A stretch of DNA of 64,000 nt from Monarcha castaneiventris obscurior (lineage: Eukaryota > Chordata > Aves > Passeriformes > Monarchidae). Positions 12,121-25,224 of the stretch are shown here, in pieces. Location: assembly GCA_026261815.1 (NCBI GenBank), contig JAMPIT010000230.1, positions 1,993,501-2,057,500 on the forward strand. The letters run 5' to 3'. Each line of letters opens with the position of its first letter. The stretch's first letter is position 1. Under the pieces are notes generated by a model, which was given only the letters and a program-made list of their open reading frames with translations, had not been told where the DNA came from and searched no databases. The translations under genes were made by a program, and so were the position numbers.

Positions 12121-13275
12121 GCAAGTGAGAGGCTCAGCTGTGACTTGAGTGTGCTCTTGGTGCCAGGCTTTCAGCAAGGTGAAGGGGCAGCCCAGGGCAC
12201 CTGAATTCAAACCACTGTGACCCAGATTTACCTCTGGGGTTGGCCATGTGCCTGCTGTGTCCATTCTGCCTGGTGTGGGCAATATTGCCAGCTCCTGGCT
12301 GAAGCTGGGCCACCCTCTTCTGGTTGTATTTTGGGTCTGATTACTCTCCAGCCTTCTCTCCTTTGTCCTGTCAGTTCACCCCCGCTGGGAGCTGAACCTC
12401 TTTCCAGATGCCTGGCTGGTCTCCCAGAAGCAGCACAACACCATTGTAATGTGTAATTAGGCTGGAATTCTCCTCCAACCCCCTTTTTTATTTAAATTAC
12501 ACCAATCCTTGAGTATGCAAGAGGTTATAAACCCAAGGAGAAGAGGGTCCTCACACTTCTTCCCCCAAGATGTAACCTGTTAGCATTTTACCTGAAAACA
12601 GGAAAAATATTAAAAATAAACCCTAGCAGGGAAAGAGGACACATCTTGGAAAGATGGAGCAGGGCAATGTTCCTCTTGTGAGTGATATGGGGCAGAAGTG
12701 TTGGGTGAGTTTACCACGGCCACCTGGCACAAGAAGAGTAAGAGGGATAAAAAAGTAGCGCTTCCAAGGCCAATCCTAATCCTCCTTCCCCTGGCCAACA
12801 CCAAAATGACTCCAACACATGATCAGGGCTGCATCTTTCATGGGCGCTTATCCAAAGCAGACTGTAGCCAGACATCAAAACAATACAAAATGCAGTGCAG
12901 TAGTGCCAACCTGGATCTTGCCTGTGGTGGCCAAAGTCCAAGGAAAGCACTGAAGGATTTTCAGATGTTGGTTCAGACAAATCCCTGGACTCTTAAAGAT
13001 GACTATCTCTGATAACCTCTCCCACCAGCTGGGAAGTGGCAGCTTCCTCTGTGAGGCTGCTTACTGCAGTCACCGCTTCTGAAAACAGGAACTGTTTAAA
13101 TTAATGAGGGGTTTTGACCCAATGTAGGAGAGACAGATCCCCTCAAGGAGCCCAGGACACTTTTAATGCTCCACAGGAATAACTACTCTCCCTCTCTGGT
13201 ATCCAGTCTGCACGACATAAATGCTCCACACCAACCTCTGCCATTGCAAAGACTCCAAGCTGCATCTGCAATGAA
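12121..13275. other. Unique non-coding sequence, no gene recognised
   Basis: This separates the 65-base tandem repeat from the CR1 end at 13.28 kb. Its open frames are about 100 codons at most and unrecognised. I see no repeat or RNA gene in it. Confidence 0.5.
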
Positions 13276-13470
13276 ATCACAGAATCATGGAATGGTTTGG
13301 GTGGGAAGGGACCTTAAAGATCATCTCATTCCACCCCCTGCCATGGGCAGGGACACCTTCCACCATCCCAGGATGCTCCAAGCCCCATGTCCTTGGACAC
13401 TTCCAGGGATGTGGCAGCCACAGGATCTCTGGGCAACCTGTGCCAGTGCCTCACTGCCCTCATTGTAAAG
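13276..13470 (-). mobile_element. CR1 LINE 3'-end fragment
   Basis: The plus strand begins ATCACAGAATCATGGAATGG and continues through the GGACCTTAAAGATCATCT, CCTGCCATGGGCAGGGACA, CACTTCCAGGGATG and CTGGGCAACCTGTGCCAGTG blocks. This is the reverse complement of the canonical bird CR1 3' end, so the element points to the minus strand. It is heavily 5'-truncated, about 195 bases long and non-coding. Confidence 0.95.
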
Positions 13471-13686
13471 AGCATCTAAGTGTAGCTCCAGGTACTCCAG
13501 TTGATGATGTGACCCTGGAGATAGAGGATCTTGAAAGGTAAGAGGCATTTCTAGGAATTTCTCACTTTTGCTGCAGATTTTAAGGGCATATAAATGCATG
13601 GGGAAAATACAGATACAGGCAAAGATGCCTGGAAACGATCAGGTCCCCCTTATTCCCCTTGTCTTGGATTGGTCCTGTTCTCCACA

Positions 13687-13725
13687 TTAAACCAACCCCC
13701 CTAAAAAATGTACTGGTTGGTTTAA
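13687..13725. repeat. Short perfect inverted repeat (11-base arms)
   Basis: The arms TTAAACCAACC (13687-13697) and GGTTGGTTTAA (13715-13725) are exact reverse complements around a 17-base spacer. It could form a small hairpin or be a remnant of a short inverted-repeat element. No terminator role is implied in a vertebrate setting. Confidence 0.6.
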
Positions 13726-16700
13726 ACACCATCAGAGCAGCTCTCCAGCTGTCTGACATGGTTAGACTCCATCATGTTCCTTGTCAGTGTTAATCTAATC
13801 TGTATCAGCAGGAGGGCAAGTTACTGTGAAGATAAAGCCAAAGTGCTAAAGGGTAGCAGCCACATGAGGGTTTTTTCCTGTGTAGCCGTTTCTGTAGCAG
13901 TGACAGATTTTGGATTGCAGCTCCAATTCAGTGTCTGTCAGAAGGATGTCATTCTTGGGCATCACCTGCCAGGAAGCACAGCTGGGATCCTCCTGAGTGC
14001 CTGAGCCGACCCCTGGTTTAGATGTTCATACATCTCAGCTCCCTCAGCAGACCCTGGTGTTCCCCAAGGAGGTGGCTGTCACACCAGTGGGGACATTTTG
14101 AGGACTTGGTGCCAGCTAACATTTTCACCTTGATGTCTCCTCTGCCAAGGATGTGAGCCTCTTGTGCTCCCTGTCCTAGGATCATGCACAAGAGAGCCCA
14201 GATCTTCATCCTGATGAAGTTTGTCATCTCTATCAAACCTCAGAAAGTCCCAGTGCTCAGGAATGTCACCCTTCCCCTCACTTAAATGATGTGCTGTCAC
14301 TGTAGATCGGTACCAAACCCTGGGAAGGGCCCAGTGAGAGTGGAAGGATAAGGAAGGGAAGTACAAGGTCAGTTCAGTCCTCCAAAAAGTTGGTCCTGAT
14401 CCAGAAAAGGAAGAAGGAAGGGAGTCTAGGAGGCTTTGTAACTTTTTGTAGCTCCCAGCTTAGCAGCTCACGGCACTCAAACAGTGACTTCCAGGCTCTT
14501 CAGAAGGCCTTCACCTGGAGGTCTGGACATCCCACAACACAGCCTGGATCTCTGCTCCACTAATAGAACCTAAAATGGGACCTGATCCAAGTGTCATCTT
14601 AGTCTGTGGGTTTCTTCCTGGATTTTAACTTTTTTGCTTTCTTTGAGAAGAGTCTCCCTGAAATGAGAGGGATTGTCTGTCGGTGGTTTTTATTACAGAC
14701 CTTTGCCAAATGCAGGTTGTGTCTAGGACATCACCAGAGCACGCTGTAGTGTGTTGACCCTGACTGGATGCCAGATACCCATCAAAGCTGCTCTGTCAGT
14801 CCCCTTCTCAGCTGAACGAGCTTCTGTGGCTGGGCCTGGCAGAAAGGAGATATGGATGGAAAGCCCTCAGTTGTAATGCACATTTTTGTCCCTTGGTGCA
14901 AACCAGACTGGTTTTGCAGCGTGCTTGAGTTATGCATCACCCACAGCCAGCCACAAAATGACACTGGACCTTTCCCAAGAGTAAACGAGGTTTAAACATA
15001 CTGCTTTTTGTTGGGAAGCAAGTGTTTTTGCCTGAATTCCTCTTCCATTAAGCACGTCTGCAGAGCACTGAAGTCTTGAGCTGAAAAATGGGCCTCACCT
15101 CAGAAATCTTCTTCCCCGATGCATAAAACAATTCTGTGTTGGGTCTGATAAGAGCAACGTGGACATATTGGTGTCATGTGTAGCTCAGGGTCATGATACT
15201 GCTCCCTAGGTGAGAGCTGGATCTTACTGGGACCTCTCTGTCCAGGCAGTGCCAGCTACACGTCCCCAGATGGAGGATTAAGAGTCAGGACATTGAGCCA
15301 CATGAAGCTGGCAGAGAAAAAATGTGAAGGTAGAAAGTAAACAAAGTAACCCCAACCCAGTATGTGCTCCAGCTAAGTGAATTTAGGCACCTGTATTTTA
15401 TTTTTGAGATACTGTAAGTGGTTTTGAAGTTGAAATGCAATTCTTTAGTTCTGGGAAGATGCCTGTGACAACTTCACTTCTTTACAGCCCAAATAATTTT
15501 TAGGGCTCTTGCTCAGCAGGTCGAGTATCAGAATATCTCAGAGATGTACCAGGTCTATTGAATTTCCTGGTATCTCCAGGAAAGCAAAGAGAAATGGAAA
15601 GCCTTGCCCTGATTATTTTTTTCCAATCCATATCTGGGACTATTTACTCTGTTACAGTTCCTGCTATAACATTTATAATCATGTCATAAATGGGGATGAG
15701 GATTTATTGCAGGGTGGCAGCACATCCTGATTTGGCTGGAAATTGTTCCATGACACCGAGGACATTCCCACCATCCTGAAAATAACCCTTGGGGTGCTTG
15801 ACTTTTATCAGGGTATGAACTTCCTCCTGTATCTCTGGGGCTCACCCCTGGGAACCTTCCCATCACGGCAGAGCTCAGCTGTGGTGTTGGCTCCAGTTCT
15901 AGGGACATAATCTGCTAAAGTGTGAGCCCCATGTCCTGGCACCTGGTGTGGCTGTCATGGTCCATGTATCTCCACTTTTTAACACTTTTTCAATCTGTTA
16001 TAAACCAATCTAAAGAGATCAAACCACTTTGAGGTGCCCATTTTGACTGTCACTGCTTGTAGGCTCTGCTTTGGAGAAACCACCCTTGATAGATGAGGCA
16101 ATTACTTATTTCTTTTTTATCTACATGGCCCGTGAAGTGGAGCAGAGAAAAGTACTCCAGATAGGAGTAATATTAATTCTTCTATGTTTGATGGCTTCAT
16201 GACAAAGCCAGCCCTCCCTCGCTGGAGGTGCCAGGAAGAGAAAAGCTCCCTGTGCTGCTCCTGCTGAGGGGTGCAGGGGAACATCCCAGGGGTGTGAGGC
16301 TGGGTATGTCCTCACACGTACCTGCCCAAGTGACAGATGTCCTAAAGCCCTGTCAGCCTCAACAGAGCTCAGCCTGCTCACAGCCACAGAGAATCCATCA
16401 CTGTGCGCTGGGAATTCTGCTGCCATTCATCAAGCGATATCTCAGCTGTGACTACTTGTCAGAGAAATTTTACTGAGGATACTTTATCCCCTAACAACCT
16501 CCACTGGACACCTTGATTTACAGCTTCCAGCTCTCAGCCCAGATGGAGCAGGTGATGCAGCCTGAGCGAGCTGGGGAAATGCTGCTGTCACCCACTCGTG
16601 GGATGGCAGCAAGAACCATCTGCTTTCCCTTGTCCTGGGGACTATGGTGGCTCAGAAGTGCTGGACTGTGGCAGGAGGAAGGAGGATTAGTGCTGGGGAC

Positions 16701-19700
16701 CAGCTCTCTGCCTGTGCCTCATCCAGCAGGCACCTCCTGCCCATTGATGTCCTGCGTGTGGCGTTACAGCAGTTTTCCCTCCTGTGCTCTGGGAAAAGAC
16801 TCTGCTGTATTCACTGACCCCGTTCCCTGTTCCACTGTCTTGTTCTTGCTTTGCCCTTTGGCAGAGGGTGAGTGACTGGCTCTGGCTCCTCCTCCTGCCT
16901 GTCAAGGCTCGGGCTGCGAGCACAGGGCAGAGCCATCCCAGCTCTGAAGTGGTTTCCCCTCGGGAGTCAGAGGCTGTGTGGATGTGGGCTCTGGCATGCC
17001 CACACATCCATGTGCCACAGCGATGGGCTGGGCAGGGCAGCCCCACCACGGGCACCAGGAACCTCTCTGTGGCTTTGCATAGCTGCGAGCCCGACCCAAC
17101 TCTGTCCCCTCTGGCTCTGGCACAGTCAATCCCACACATGCCTGTCACATTTCCTGGTGGATGTTGGCTTTTGCAGAGGCTGGAGCAGGCTGTGGGGATG
17201 TGGCTGGCTAGGGCAGGGAGAGAGGAGAACGCCACTTGTATTCACAGTCCTCTGGGGCAGGTAGGAAAAACATGATTTTCAGCTAAAGGGTAGTAAATAT
17301 TAATTTCTCATCTGCCAGTATGACTAGCACAGTGTTTGCAATTCTCTGGAACCACGAGGCAGATTCCCTGCTCTCGCTGGAGGCACAGGTCAAGCCCTTG
17401 TCAGCACCTCTGGGCACAGCATGGCTCTGTGAGTACTCCTGTATGGCCTGTGGTGTGCCAAAACAAGCCAAAAGAGAGGCAGGATGGGCTAATTCAGCCC
17501 CAGGAAGGAATTGCCACTGTGCTGGCTGTCTTTGCACAAACCTGCTCAGTCCACAGCATGGGCTGCACTGGCTGGGAGTTGTTTATGAGACACTGTGACC
17601 CTCTGCCTGCAGAATCTGGGCTCTGCTCTACCCGTATCACCCCTGAAGAACTCCTGAGATAGGGGCTAAGTCAGAGGGCAGCTGTGGAGGAGCTACCATG
17701 AATGACTGGATGGTATTGGTAATCAGTACAAACCACATCAGGTATGCACGATATGGAGAGCAGGGCATTGATCAGTTTTAGAAATCCCCATTCCTTTATT
17801 CCTTACTCAGGTGCGGGGTGTGAGGAGGTTTTCCTTGGCGTGTGTTTGGGCCATCTCATTATTCACGAATGACAGAGTGAGGCAAAGGGAGTGAGTTATG
17901 CTGGCCTTTGCCGACAAGTGGCAATAAAATAAGTTTATGGTACCGCCTCTTCTACCATCACATATTTATGTCCCGTATTTATCTTGCTTTTTTAGCCATT
18001 TGTGTTTGCTTGTCTTGCAAGGCCACCCCACCTCCACTCCCTGAGACCAGCAAAGGGATAAATTCTGATATTGCAGCTCACCCTGGGCAGCACTGGAACT
18101 CCCGGGAGACATCCAGGCAAAAGCTCTGGCATCAGTGAGGAACAACTGAGCTTTATGTTGGATTTCTATAGGTTCAAGCCAAATGGCACTGCAGGCCCCT
18201 GCCTGGGGCTGAGCCCAACCTCTCTCAGCAGTTTGAGATAGGACCTGCTCAGCAGCCTGCTGAGATCTTGAACCATGAGTGGTGCAGCCCATGGGTACCT
18301 GCTCTGGAAGGAAGGGATTGGCTCAATGTTTGTGTATCACCATGTCCCCGTGACCAAGGACAGTTTGGTTCCTTGGAATCTGGCAGTACCAGTTTTTGCA
18401 TTGCATGGAAGGTCCAATACCCACGTGTCAAACCTGGGCAGAGGGAAAGGGTCGAAGCACTGAGGGGAGAGGACACGATTCTATCAGCTTTAAAGCCAAC
18501 AATGAGATTTCGGCTGTGTCCCCAGCCAGAGGGGTCAAATGCATGGTTTTCATTATAGATCCCAACTCTGCTTCCCCCCCATTTCTCTGTTCCCTGGCTG
18601 GCCCACCATGTGCAGCCACAACACAAAGACATGAAAGCACAGCCCTTTGTGCCATCTGACAGCAGCACACAGTCCCCCATCTGTCCCCCGGGGTCCCTCT
18701 GCCGCGTGACCCTTCCTTTGTGCTCCAGCCCTGTCTGCAGGGCAGTGATTTGGCTTTGCACACATGAATTACCTGTGGAAGGACAGACATCTGTAAGATG
18801 CAAAGTAAAGGACACTAAATTATGATAAACAGGGCTTTCGATTTCACTTCATGTGGGTGTAGCAATGACTCCTCTCCAAGTTGTCTCTGCTTCCCTTTCC
18901 TGAGTTATTGACATATATTCCCTTTTGCTGCCAGCTTTGACGGCTGCTGCTAAGTCAGCCAGCACTCATCTCTCAACCCTGAATAATCAAGCGACTGGGA
19001 CAGCTAACAGAAGGACAGTCTCCCTCTAGGACACGATGGTCCTGACGTGCAAATGTGTTCACACACAATGAGGTTGAAAGGAGAGGGCCAGGTGGGCAAA
19101 ATGTGTGTGCTGGTACGCCGTGATTTTAAACACATGATAGCAGAACTTCTGCTGCAATATTAATCCTTGTGACTGCCTGTTTCAGCCTTGCATGCTCAGT
19201 GTGGTTCTGCTCTGCCCAATTCACCTGCATCCCCTCCCCAGCCCTCTGCACACAGGAGCAGGGGAGAGGCTGCAGGAGAGCCAGGTTTGTCCTTTTCATG
19301 CCCTACAGTGGGTGTTAAGGTGATAAGTCAAACAAAATAGTGGAGTCCTGGTTCCTCAGCATTCTATCAAGAGGGAAATCCCATCTCACCTGCAAGAATA
19401 AGGTCATGGAGAGCAGGAATTTAGTAGCATTTTAGTAGTGACTGCCTCACTCTATCACACCAACCCATCCTAAGCCCTCGGTCCTGCTAATTTTTACCAA
19501 AATGCTGAGTGATATCCAGATAATTGGAAATACTGTGGTATTTCCTTGGAGTTGTTACTGTGAAAGACTCAAGGAGTGTCACCAGATGCTTTGGTACAAA
19601 CTTCCTCCTCCCTTGATGCTGTCTCTCATGCTTGGCACTCCAGCCAGCCAGCTCCAGAAATTCTGCCCTGAAAGACGTCGTGGATGTGCCCAGCAGGACT

Positions 19701-19843
19701 TGCCTACACACAGCAAGTGTTTATGTGCCTGCAGGAGCCAAGATATTCCCTTTCTCACCGAGCACCCGGAGCACCGAGCGAGGCGGCCGCATCTACCTGG
19801 AGCTCTGGAAATTTTTAGCATAAAAATGATGTGATTGATTTGG

Positions 19844-19858
19844 GTGGTGGGGGGGGGG
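19844..19858. repeat. G homopolymer run
   Basis: Ten consecutive G, preceded by GTGGT. Such runs are often hard to sequence, so the length may be uncertain. Confidence 0.75.
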
Positions 19859-21664
19859 AGAAAGAAACACAAAAGGCCTTAAGATTTCACTGATTTCTCC
19901 TGGGACTCTTTTCTGTACACAAAGTGTTTCCTGCTCTGTTTCTTGGAAGCATTACCCTTGGCTGGGCCTGGCCTTTAAAACATTACCAGCTGTATGCAAA
20001 ATAGAGTGCAAAGTGCCAAAAAGCCCCGCAGGCTATTTACATTTGGCTGGGGCTTGCTGTGTTGGCCAAGCTACAGAGATACTTTGTTCATCGGCCTTGC
20101 GAGGAAAGCAGCTACTTCAAGCTGTTTGGTCCTGTTTATACACAGAGTTACCATGGAAGGCCTCGGGCCCCACAGCTTTGCATACTCACACATCCAGCGG
20201 GTATTTTTCTGGGACCTGAGTTGTCTTCCCTCTCGTTTGTCGGTAGGAAGCTCTGGCATGAGGTTCTTGGGTAGATGTTGGGTGCAAATGGATTTATGTT
20301 TGTGGTGAAGGGTTGCTTGGGTGCTGTCTGGGTCCTCTCAATGCAAACAGGAGCAGGTGGAGCAATGGGGTACCTGATACATTAGCAAGAACATTTTTCC
20401 AGGGTGAATCTGGGGAAAAGTAGCGCTATCAAAAAAACTTGATCACAGACGAACTCTTCGCAGCTGTATGGAAAAAAACCCTTATAATTGTATTGGGTTT
20501 TATGTTTGCAATAAACAGATACACATTTCCTAAAGTATGATGATCAGTTGAAGGCAACCCGAATTACAAAAATACATAAAATTGAGGGATCTCTACATTA
20601 ATTTCTCCAAGATAAATTGTTGTGCCCTTGGATCAGTGCATTTTAAATGTTATATTGTAGGCTCTCTCTCTTGGAGTATTCATTATGTTCTAAATGCTCA
20701 GTCTAGATGAAACTTCTATCTCATCAAATTCAAAAACATGAAGCATTTGGCAGATCCTACAACAATGGGCATAAGAATAACTGGGGATTTTTAGGAGACT
20801 TTAGGGAGAAGGTAACAACCTTTGCAATATTTTGTGGTTAAGATCATTTGGGTTTTCTTGAATCCTTGAGCTACCACCCCAGCTAATAAGGATGTGGATT
20901 TCTTGACTTTTCTTTCTGCTATTATTTGTTACCTTAGCTGTTTTATTAAAAAGACTTCTCATGGCTGAACACTTGTGATTAATCACCTCTTGCCAACATG
21001 TCACAGGCTCACTGAATAATGGCATAGCTGGATATGAGGGTCTGGCTGGAGATCCTCTCCTGACTGGCTCTAGGTATCCAGCTTAGGGAATTTTATATCT
21101 CTGTGCTGGCAAGCAGTGCTGGGGAAGACTAAAACATTGCTTCCTTGGCCTCATACCAAGGCCCAGGATTACCTCGTGTGCTGGAAGGAGTGGTTTGAGT
21201 ACGTCCTGCTGTACTGCAAGGAATTGTGCTCTCAGTGGGTGTTTGGGGGGAGTGGGGACACGTGAATCTCACAAGCTGATGGTGAAAAAATCACTCCTCC
21301 CTGTGTCTGAGATCTGATCTCAGAGCCTGACTGAGGCCAGTGGGGACTTCTCCCACTCATTTTTGCTGGGCAAGGGCATTTTGAACGCATGGAAGGGAAG
21401 AAGGGCTGAGCACTGCAGGCTGGCCAAAATCTCCAAGCCCAGTTGGCTGAGGTGGAACCTGGACAAAGCGGCTACACCTGTGAAATAAAGGTTCTCCTTC
21501 TGCTTTGGCTTTCAGACATCCTCACTCAGGAGCAGAAACGCTTGGGAAGCAAACCAGCAATGTGTCTGCTGTCTGTGCACCACTTGTTCTCTACCAAAGA
21601 GGGAGGCAGCCAAGCCTGGAGTTCATTCTGTCTTGGCCAATAGTTAATAATAACCCTGCAACAG

Positions 21665-21702
21665 CTTCTTTTTCTTTTTCTTTTTTTTTTTTTTTCTTTT
21701 TT
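21665..21702. repeat. T-rich tract with C interruptions
   Basis: Thirty-eight bases of T with four C interruptions, including an uninterrupted run of 15 T. No LINE or SINE body abuts it. Confidence 0.85.
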
Positions 21703-22839
21703 GCAAATTAAGGGTGGATGAATGGCCTGGATAAAATTAGAAATCTCTTCCTGAAAGGCTGAGCTGAGTTTACAAAGTTATAGCTCCACCAAAGTCCCAT
21801 TGCAGCTGGGGAATCCCAGCTGCTCTTCGAAGGGTGAATAGCTGATAACAAAATGCAAATGTGTGCTCTGGATCAGAGGGTCCCCCTCATTGTGCTGGCT
21901 TCACATCACAGCAGCTTTGAGGAGGTGATTCCTGATTTCCCTTCCTTTACTGCCAGGACAGTCAGTAGCTGTAGCAAGCAAGTGCCCTGTGAGGTGTTAA
22001 GAGACGGGGGCTAATGGGCTTGCATGTTGGATGTGCATTGGGTGGGCCAAATCACAGGACAGGAAAGGAACTCAGGCTTGGGAAGGAATTCTAGTTCCTT
22101 TGAACGTAATGCCCAGGTACCTGTTGGAAAGGGAACTTTCTACATGTGGAGAGTCAGGCAGGAAATTGTTTGGGAAGCTGTCCCTCATCCCATCTAGTAC
22201 TATGAATCTTCCCAGGGCCTTCTACGTTCACTGATTCTACTACATTCTGGTCATTTATCCTTGAGGCTGCATGATGAAGTGGTGCCCATGTTTTGAGTGA
22301 CCCTGGCTCTGATGCTCTTTATAAAAAAACTCTTTTTTTCATGACTGTGAGACCCAAAGCTCTCAAGAGTCTCATCCATGAGAGAGGTTAACAGCAAGAG
22401 GCTCTTTGTGGCAAACCCCACCTTTATTTCCATGTCTTTTTTGGGTGAGGGGGTGTCAATCACAACTGGGTATGACTGAGCTGCTGTGACAGACCACATG
22501 TCCCCTTCAGCTGTGTGCTCCTACATCATTCCCTCCAGTGAGGCTGAACACGTGAGCTCAAACCAGCCTGACACAAGATGGACAACAGCTGGCAGTAGCT
22601 GCTTAAACCACTGTGATTCCCGATTGATGATGTCCCCACAGCTTTACTTAATGTGAGCTCTGAGCCACTGACTTACATGCGTTATTAGGATTTTGCTGGT
22701 GTCTAAAATGACCCACTGAGGTCAGTAGAGATGATGTGCACCAGCTCAGTATCAAGCCCAGCACTTTCTGCACAGCATTAACATTTATATCCTCTCTGGA
22801 AAGGATGGAGAAAGCACAGGCTGCCTTCATAATGAGGTA

Positions 22840-23060
22840 TTAATAAAAAGTTCCCCGAACAAAACAATATATGTTTGATACCTAGAAGGTCTGTCTGTTG
22901 GTTTCAGAAGTCATTCTGAACCTTTATATAACAGTGCAATTAGCTGATACTATAAACTTATTATGTACCTGCTGGAATACAACAGCTCCTTTGAAGCAAT
23001 TCAGATCTATTTTCTAATTATACAATTAGGCCACATGCCATACTTGGGAGATTGTGCAAA
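22840..23060. other. AT-rich island, candidate conserved non-coding element
   Basis: This stretch is AT-rich, free of simple repeats and dense in TAATTA/ATTAG-type homeodomain-like words (for example TCTAATTATACAATTAGG at 23015-23032). It contrasts with the GC-richer, CTG-rich flanks. The composition resembles vertebrate conserved non-coding elements. That is an impression from one sequence and not a demonstration. Confidence 0.25.
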
Positions 23061-24977
23061 GGGGGAAACTTTCCATTTCAAAGTGACTGAGAGCTTCAGT
23101 GGCTACAGGCTTTTTCTTTTTTTTTCTTGCTGACCTGCAATTAAAAAATGTAGAAGTCTTCAATATATCACTCGTTGCCTGAGTTAAGCACCCCAGGAAA
23201 CTCTAAGGGGGTCTGCAATGTATTGACAATAAAGCAGTTTCCTGGGACAGTGCAGACCTTGCTCTGCATGCTGTCAAGCATGATGGGATCCGGCACTTCC
23301 AGCTGCAGTGGAAGGAAAGCAGAAATAAAGTGGTTAAGAATGCCTTAAATAATCCAGTTACATTGGTTTCAGGGCAGGTTTTTTGCAGGCATTCCAGAAT
23401 TACTACAGCTGGATTCCCCCCTTTCCTCCCACTTTTATGTATCTTACTCTTTGGGGGGATGGAATGGTCCTGCCTAGGATGTGAGACAAGGCCAGTTATG
23501 ACATCTCAGCATTTGGAGTGTCTGGTGGCAGCTCAGAGCTGTTCAGTGTGCAGGGTCATGAAGAGGAATCGCTGGGATGAAAAGCAAGGTTGGTGGGCCC
23601 CAGCTGTGGTGAAACACAAGAAGAGAATCAGGGAAATCCAAACAGAGACAAGATTTGGTGGGGGATTTAGACAGGCCTCCAAAATGGGACAAGGACCTCC
23701 AGAGCTCAGAGCCTGAGGTGGGATGTGCAGGCATAGTCACCTCTGGGGTAGGGACAAGCTCTGCATTGGAGTTGGTGTCCTCAGCCCTTTTTATGTGGAA
23801 GTCCGTCCCAAAGTGTGACTCTTCTCACCTAAAATAGGCACCAAAGCAGAAGAAGGTGGGGGGATCTTTGCAGGGATCCATTTTTCCCCATTGTCTCTAG
23901 TGGGAGTCCCATATGAGGTGTTCAGAAAGACAACATCAGCCCACGTCTTTCACTGGGTGACTCCTGTCCCACCCTGCTTTCCAACCCATCAGTGCTGCCA
24001 CTGAAAGGAAACATGGACACAACAGAGCTCCAACTTTCTCCCTTGTGAAGGATAAACTTGTCCTCATCTCCCAGGCAATGTGGGCTTGGGGAACAATTGT
24101 GTTTCCTAGCTGGATCTATATCAAACCACTGCTCTTCTGGATAGGTCAGGCCTGGTGTGAGGACACACAGATTTTGAGCAGGACATGCTGACCCCCAGTG
24201 TCTGCCTTCAGGAAGAGTCTTGGTTTGGGTGCAAAGGGACAGTGGTTTGTGGTTTTGGATTTGCCACTGGCAGGACCTGTGACAGCTTGGGACACGCCTG
24301 CTTTGGGAGCAGTGAAAAGACACTCAAAGGAGGTAAACTGTGGGATGTCTTTGTGGAAGGGTTTTGAGGCTGTGCTGCAACAGAGCCTGGGACTCCCAGG
24401 AAACCAAGCTCTTGCCCTCAGTCCCTGCATTTGAAGTCTGGCCCAAACCCTAAATGGAAGGGATTGTTTCTCTTGACATCAGTGCTCTGGTGGGATGAGT
24501 CCTCAGCCTGGATGAAAGCTGAGCTGCCAGCTCAATTGTCATTCATCACACGGCACAGAAATGTCATTTTTTAATGATCAGGCTTCCCTCTAGAGGCTGT
24601 GCTGAAGCGATTCCTTGACTGAATGTCTCAGAAGATGTGCTCCAAGGGGGGAGTGTCTCTGGTGGCATAAATCCTCATTTCCTCATTATCTGGGCATTAG
24701 TGGAAGCAGGTCACTTTCTGCACAGTACTTTTGAGAGTCTATTTGCATATAGATGCAGTGGGTCAGATTCTGGTGCTGGTTTAAATCCTGAATAGGTGCA
24801 TTAACAATTGTGCATTAAACCATGCTATTTGTGAAGAATGAACCTTCTGAACACAAAAGGACCATAGGCAGGGTCTTGCAAAACAACAAACAAATGCAAA
24901 AGTACATCTGCGACCTTGACAGAATATTTCAGCAAATTGTCCCCATCCAAGATTAATTTTTGCCTATCAAAAGCTAT

Positions 24978-25044
24978 GCATATATTTTTAAAATATATAT
25001 ATTAATATATAATACTAATATACATAATGTATATATATATTTAA
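24978..25044. repeat. AT-rich simple repeat
   Basis: TATA-type alternating sequence, imperfect, with no G or C across most of its length. It is the first of two such tracts within 250 bases. Confidence 0.85.
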
Positions 25045-25174
25045 GATATCTATTTTTTAGGTTAACGAACTGAACCCGCTACACTTGTGCATAAGAACAA
25101 TATTTTCTGTTAAGCAAAGCTGTGCAAATTACTCATATGAACTAATCTGACCTGCCTAACAGCCTGGAATATGA
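25045..25174. other. Unique spacer between two simple repeats
   Basis: About 130 bases of ordinary sequence separate the AT-rich tract from the CATC/TA tract. No feature was recognised. Confidence 0.5.
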
Positions 25175-25224
25175 CATCCATCCATCCATCCATCCATATA
25201 TATATGTATATATATGTATATACA
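25175..25224. repeat. Compound CATC / TATATG microsatellite
   Basis: About five CATC units run directly into an alternating TA tract with periodic G (TATATATGTATATATATG type). Such compound repeats are usually length-variable. Confidence 0.85.

Larger units (their letters stand above)
13471..24977. other. Long unique stretch, no gene recognised
   Basis: About 11.5 kb with no interspersed repeat that I can name. It contains an 11-base inverted repeat at 13.69 kb, a ten-G run at 19.85 kb, a T-rich tract at 21.67 kb, and AT-rich islands at about 20.4-20.8 and 22.8-23.1 kb. The largest open frames (about 180-190 codons near 16.7-17.2 and 18.2-18.8 kb) overlap frames on the opposite strand in GC-rich patches and match no family I know. 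Confidence 0.55.

Noticed and set aside
16687..17235. 182-codon minus-strand open frame
   Set aside because: Plus-strand frames of 163 and 130 codons cover the same bases, and no domain or signal sequence is recognisable.
18172..18182. GGTTCAAGCC resembling a tRNA B box
   Set aside because: There is no A box at the right distance upstream and no cloverleaf can be drawn.
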